Source of the DNA: an uncultured Ruminococcus sp.
Lineage (GTDB): Bacteria; Bacillota; Clostridia; Oscillospirales; Ruminococcaceae
Reading direction: 5' to 3'
Assembly: GCA_945876405.1 (NCBI GenBank)
Contig: CAMCOJ010000160.1
Location: 1-5,591 of the forward strand
DNA length: 5,591 nt
A program made the position numbers and the translations under genes. This document shows, in pieces, positions 4,705 through 5,591 of this stretch. Under the pieces are notes generated by a model, which saw nothing but the letters and a program-made list of their open reading frames with translations, had not been told where the DNA came from and ran no database searches. Position 1 is the first letter of the stretch; each line of letters opens with the position of its first letter.

Positions 4705-4766
4705 GTGTATGAAAGTAAACCCATTAATGAAAGGGTTTTTTAATATTTTCGAGGATGTTTTCACTG
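4705..4766. repeat. Direct repeat copy B flanking the Rpn gene
   Basis: It is the partner of 3305-3366, in the same orientation and exactly 1400 bp away. GTGTATGAAA (4705-4714) and the 30-nt block 4737-4766 are identical to copy A. In this copy AACCC (4719-4723) and GGGTT (4733-4737), followed by more T, also form a short terminator-like hairpin on the + strand. Confidence 0.85.
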
Positions 4767-4803
4767 ATTTTGTCTTAATTTCTATGGTTTTCATGGAAAT
4801 CGT

Positions 4804-4847
4804 GAAAAATCAAAAATTTTTTTCCGTAATGAAAATATTGATTTTTC
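4804..4847. repeat. 10-bp inverted repeat overlapping the surE -35 box
   Basis: GAAAAATCAA (4804-4813) is the exact reverse complement of TTGATTTTTC (4838-4847), with a 24-bp AT-rich gap. The right arm includes the whole -35 hexamer. It could be a paired regulator site, or a by-product of AT-rich composition. Confidence 0.4.
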
Positions 4848-4866
4848 CGAAAATATCTGTTATTAT
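4838..4866 (+). promoter_or_regulatory. Promoter of surE
   Basis: TTGATT (4838-4843), a 17-bp spacer and TATTAT (4861-4866) with extended -10 TG at 4858-4859 predict a start near 4873 and a leader of about 33 nt. GAGGG (4894-4898) stands 7 nt before the ATG. Confidence 0.7.
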
Positions 4867-4905
4867 GCTCTTATAGGATAAAATAAACAATGTGAGGGAA
4901 AACAG

Positions 4906-5591
4906 ATGAAAAAAATACTTATATCAAATGACGACGGAATAAATGCATCAGGAATAATCAGACTTGCAAAAGCTGCGCAGAAATACGGAGAAGTCTGGGT
5001 TGTTGCACCGGATTTTCAGAGAAGCGGTGCATCCCACAGTATCAATCTTCATAATTCCATAGATGTATATGAATCAGATTTTCCAGTTGAGGGAGTAAGG
5101 GCATTTTCAACTACAGGTACACCAGCCGACTGTGTGAGGCTGGGTGTGCTGAGTATTATGCCGGAAAAGCCGGATATGGTTCTTTCGGGGATTAATTTCG
5201 GGTACAATGCAGGTTCTGATATTCAGTATTCAGGTACAGTCGGTGCAGCCATGGAGGCAGTTTTTCAGGGAATACCGGCGATTGCATTTTCCGAAGGTAC
5301 AGGTGAGGGATATATTATAACCGATATGTATCTTGAGAAAATACTTGATGAAGCTGTTGATTATTCAGCAAAACCGGGAGAGATACTGAACATAAATTTT
5401 CCAACATGCAGACCAGATGAATTAAAAGGGATTTTAAGAGACAGAACTGTTTCTTCAGGCTGCATTTACAGAGATCACTATACATGTGAGGAGCTGTATG
5501 ACGGCGGAAAAAGATACATGGTTGAGGGTGTTTATAACGAAGATGCTGAAGAGGGTTCCGATCTGATGGCACTGTTTGACAAATACATATC
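4906..5591 (+). CDS. surE: 5'/3'-nucleotidase SurE (3' end cut off by the window)
   Basis: The first 228 codons of SurE are present; the frame is open to the window edge, and roughly 20-30 codons should be missing for a typical ~250-residue protein. Signature motifs are intact: ISNDDGINASG (6-16) with metal ligands D9 and D10, S40 in DFQRSGASHS, GTPADCV (71-77), SGIN with N97, and the conserved YSGTVGAAMEA (108-118). The C-terminal part ends SDLMALFDKYI, the usual run-up to the family's end. SurE is a cytoplasmic, divalent-metal-dependent phosphatase that dephosphorylates nucleoside 5'- and 3'-monophosphates and, in some species, short polyphosphate. The start is well supported by GAGGG 7 nt upstream and the promoter at 4838-4866. 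It is transcribed away from the Rpn gene. Confidence 0.96.
   Translation, partial: MKKILISNDDGINASGIIRLAKAAQKYGEVWVVAPDFQRSGASHSINLHNSIDVYESDFPVEGVRAFSTTGTPADCVRLGVLSIMPEKPDMVLSGINFGYNAGSDIQYSGTVGAAMEAVFQGIPAIAFSEGTGEGYIITDMYLEKILDEAVDYSAKPGEILNINFPTCRPDELKGILRDRTVSSGCIYRDHYTCEELYDGGKRYMVEGVYNEDAEEGSDLMALFDKYI

Larger units (their letters stand above)
4492..4905. other. Divergent intergenic region between the Rpn gene and surE
   Basis: These 414 bases hold no convincing gene. On the Rpn side are two promoter candidates about 110 bp apart and a small hairpin (CCTGT/ACAGG, 4585-4599) in the leader of the distal transcript. The middle holds direct-repeat copy B (4705-4766). On the surE side are an inverted repeat (4804-4847), a promoter (4838-4866) and a ribosome binding site (4894-4898). 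Short frames here (for example a 35-codon - strand frame 4687-4794) lack ribosome binding sites. Confidence 0.7.

Noticed and set aside
4687..4794. 35-codon minus-strand frame through direct repeat B
   Set aside because: No ribosome binding site or promoter; the copy A counterpart reads differently and has a stop upstream.
5315..5572. 85-codon minus-strand frame opposite surE
   Set aside because: It lies wholly inside the conserved surE reading frame and has no recognisable content.

Overview
The window looks like chromosomal DNA from a low-G+C Clostridia genome, most likely a Ruminococcus-type gut or rumen bacterium. This rests on AT-rich intergenic DNA, AGGAGG-type ribosome binding sites, and the sequence style of the AAA/DUF4143 ATPase, the Rpn-family nuclease and the Phd/RelE pair. 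TGA is a normal stop here (it ends the ATPase and phosphatase genes), so the code is standard.

Layout: a + strand terminator from an upstream gene (1-40) is followed by a monocistronic AAA ATPase with a C-terminal DUF4143 nuclease-like domain (181-1476, +). Next is a type II toxin-antitoxin operon (Phd/YefM antitoxin 1586-1861, RelE/ParE toxin 1861-2169, +), whose promoter is filled by a 24-bp near-perfect palindrome. A 14-bp-stem bidirectional terminator (2190-2236) separates it from a convergent histidine phosphatase gene (2265-2801, -). Then comes a decayed minus-strand gene (2859-3395) with an in-frame TGA, a three-unit 33-bp repeat and a strong hairpin. An Rpn-family nuclease gene follows (3478-4491, -), with its own promoter(s) and terminator. 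It sits between two copies of a ~62-bp direct repeat placed exactly 1400 bp apart. The window ends inside surE (4906 onward, +).

The most interesting object is the Rpn gene. Inside it, in frame, is a 60-codon C-terminal reading frame (3478-3660) with a strong Shine-Dalgarno site (GAGGTGA, 5 nt before ATG) and a good internal promoter match (TTGAAT-17-TATACT). The short product carries an AKGE-AKGE repeat encoded by a perfect 12-bp tandem duplication. This matches the published arrangement of Rpn anti-phage systems, in which a separately translated C-terminal small protein (RpnS) neutralises the full-length toxic nuclease (RpnL) and contains a four-residue repeat of variable number. The call here is an inference from sequence features and family knowledge, not a demonstration.

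Taken together, 1-4900 has the character of an accessory or defence-like segment: a DUF4143 ATPase, a toxin-antitoxin pair, a gene relic and an Rpn module, next to the housekeeping-type gene surE. Nothing in the sequence proves that these units act together; each has its own promoter and terminator signals.
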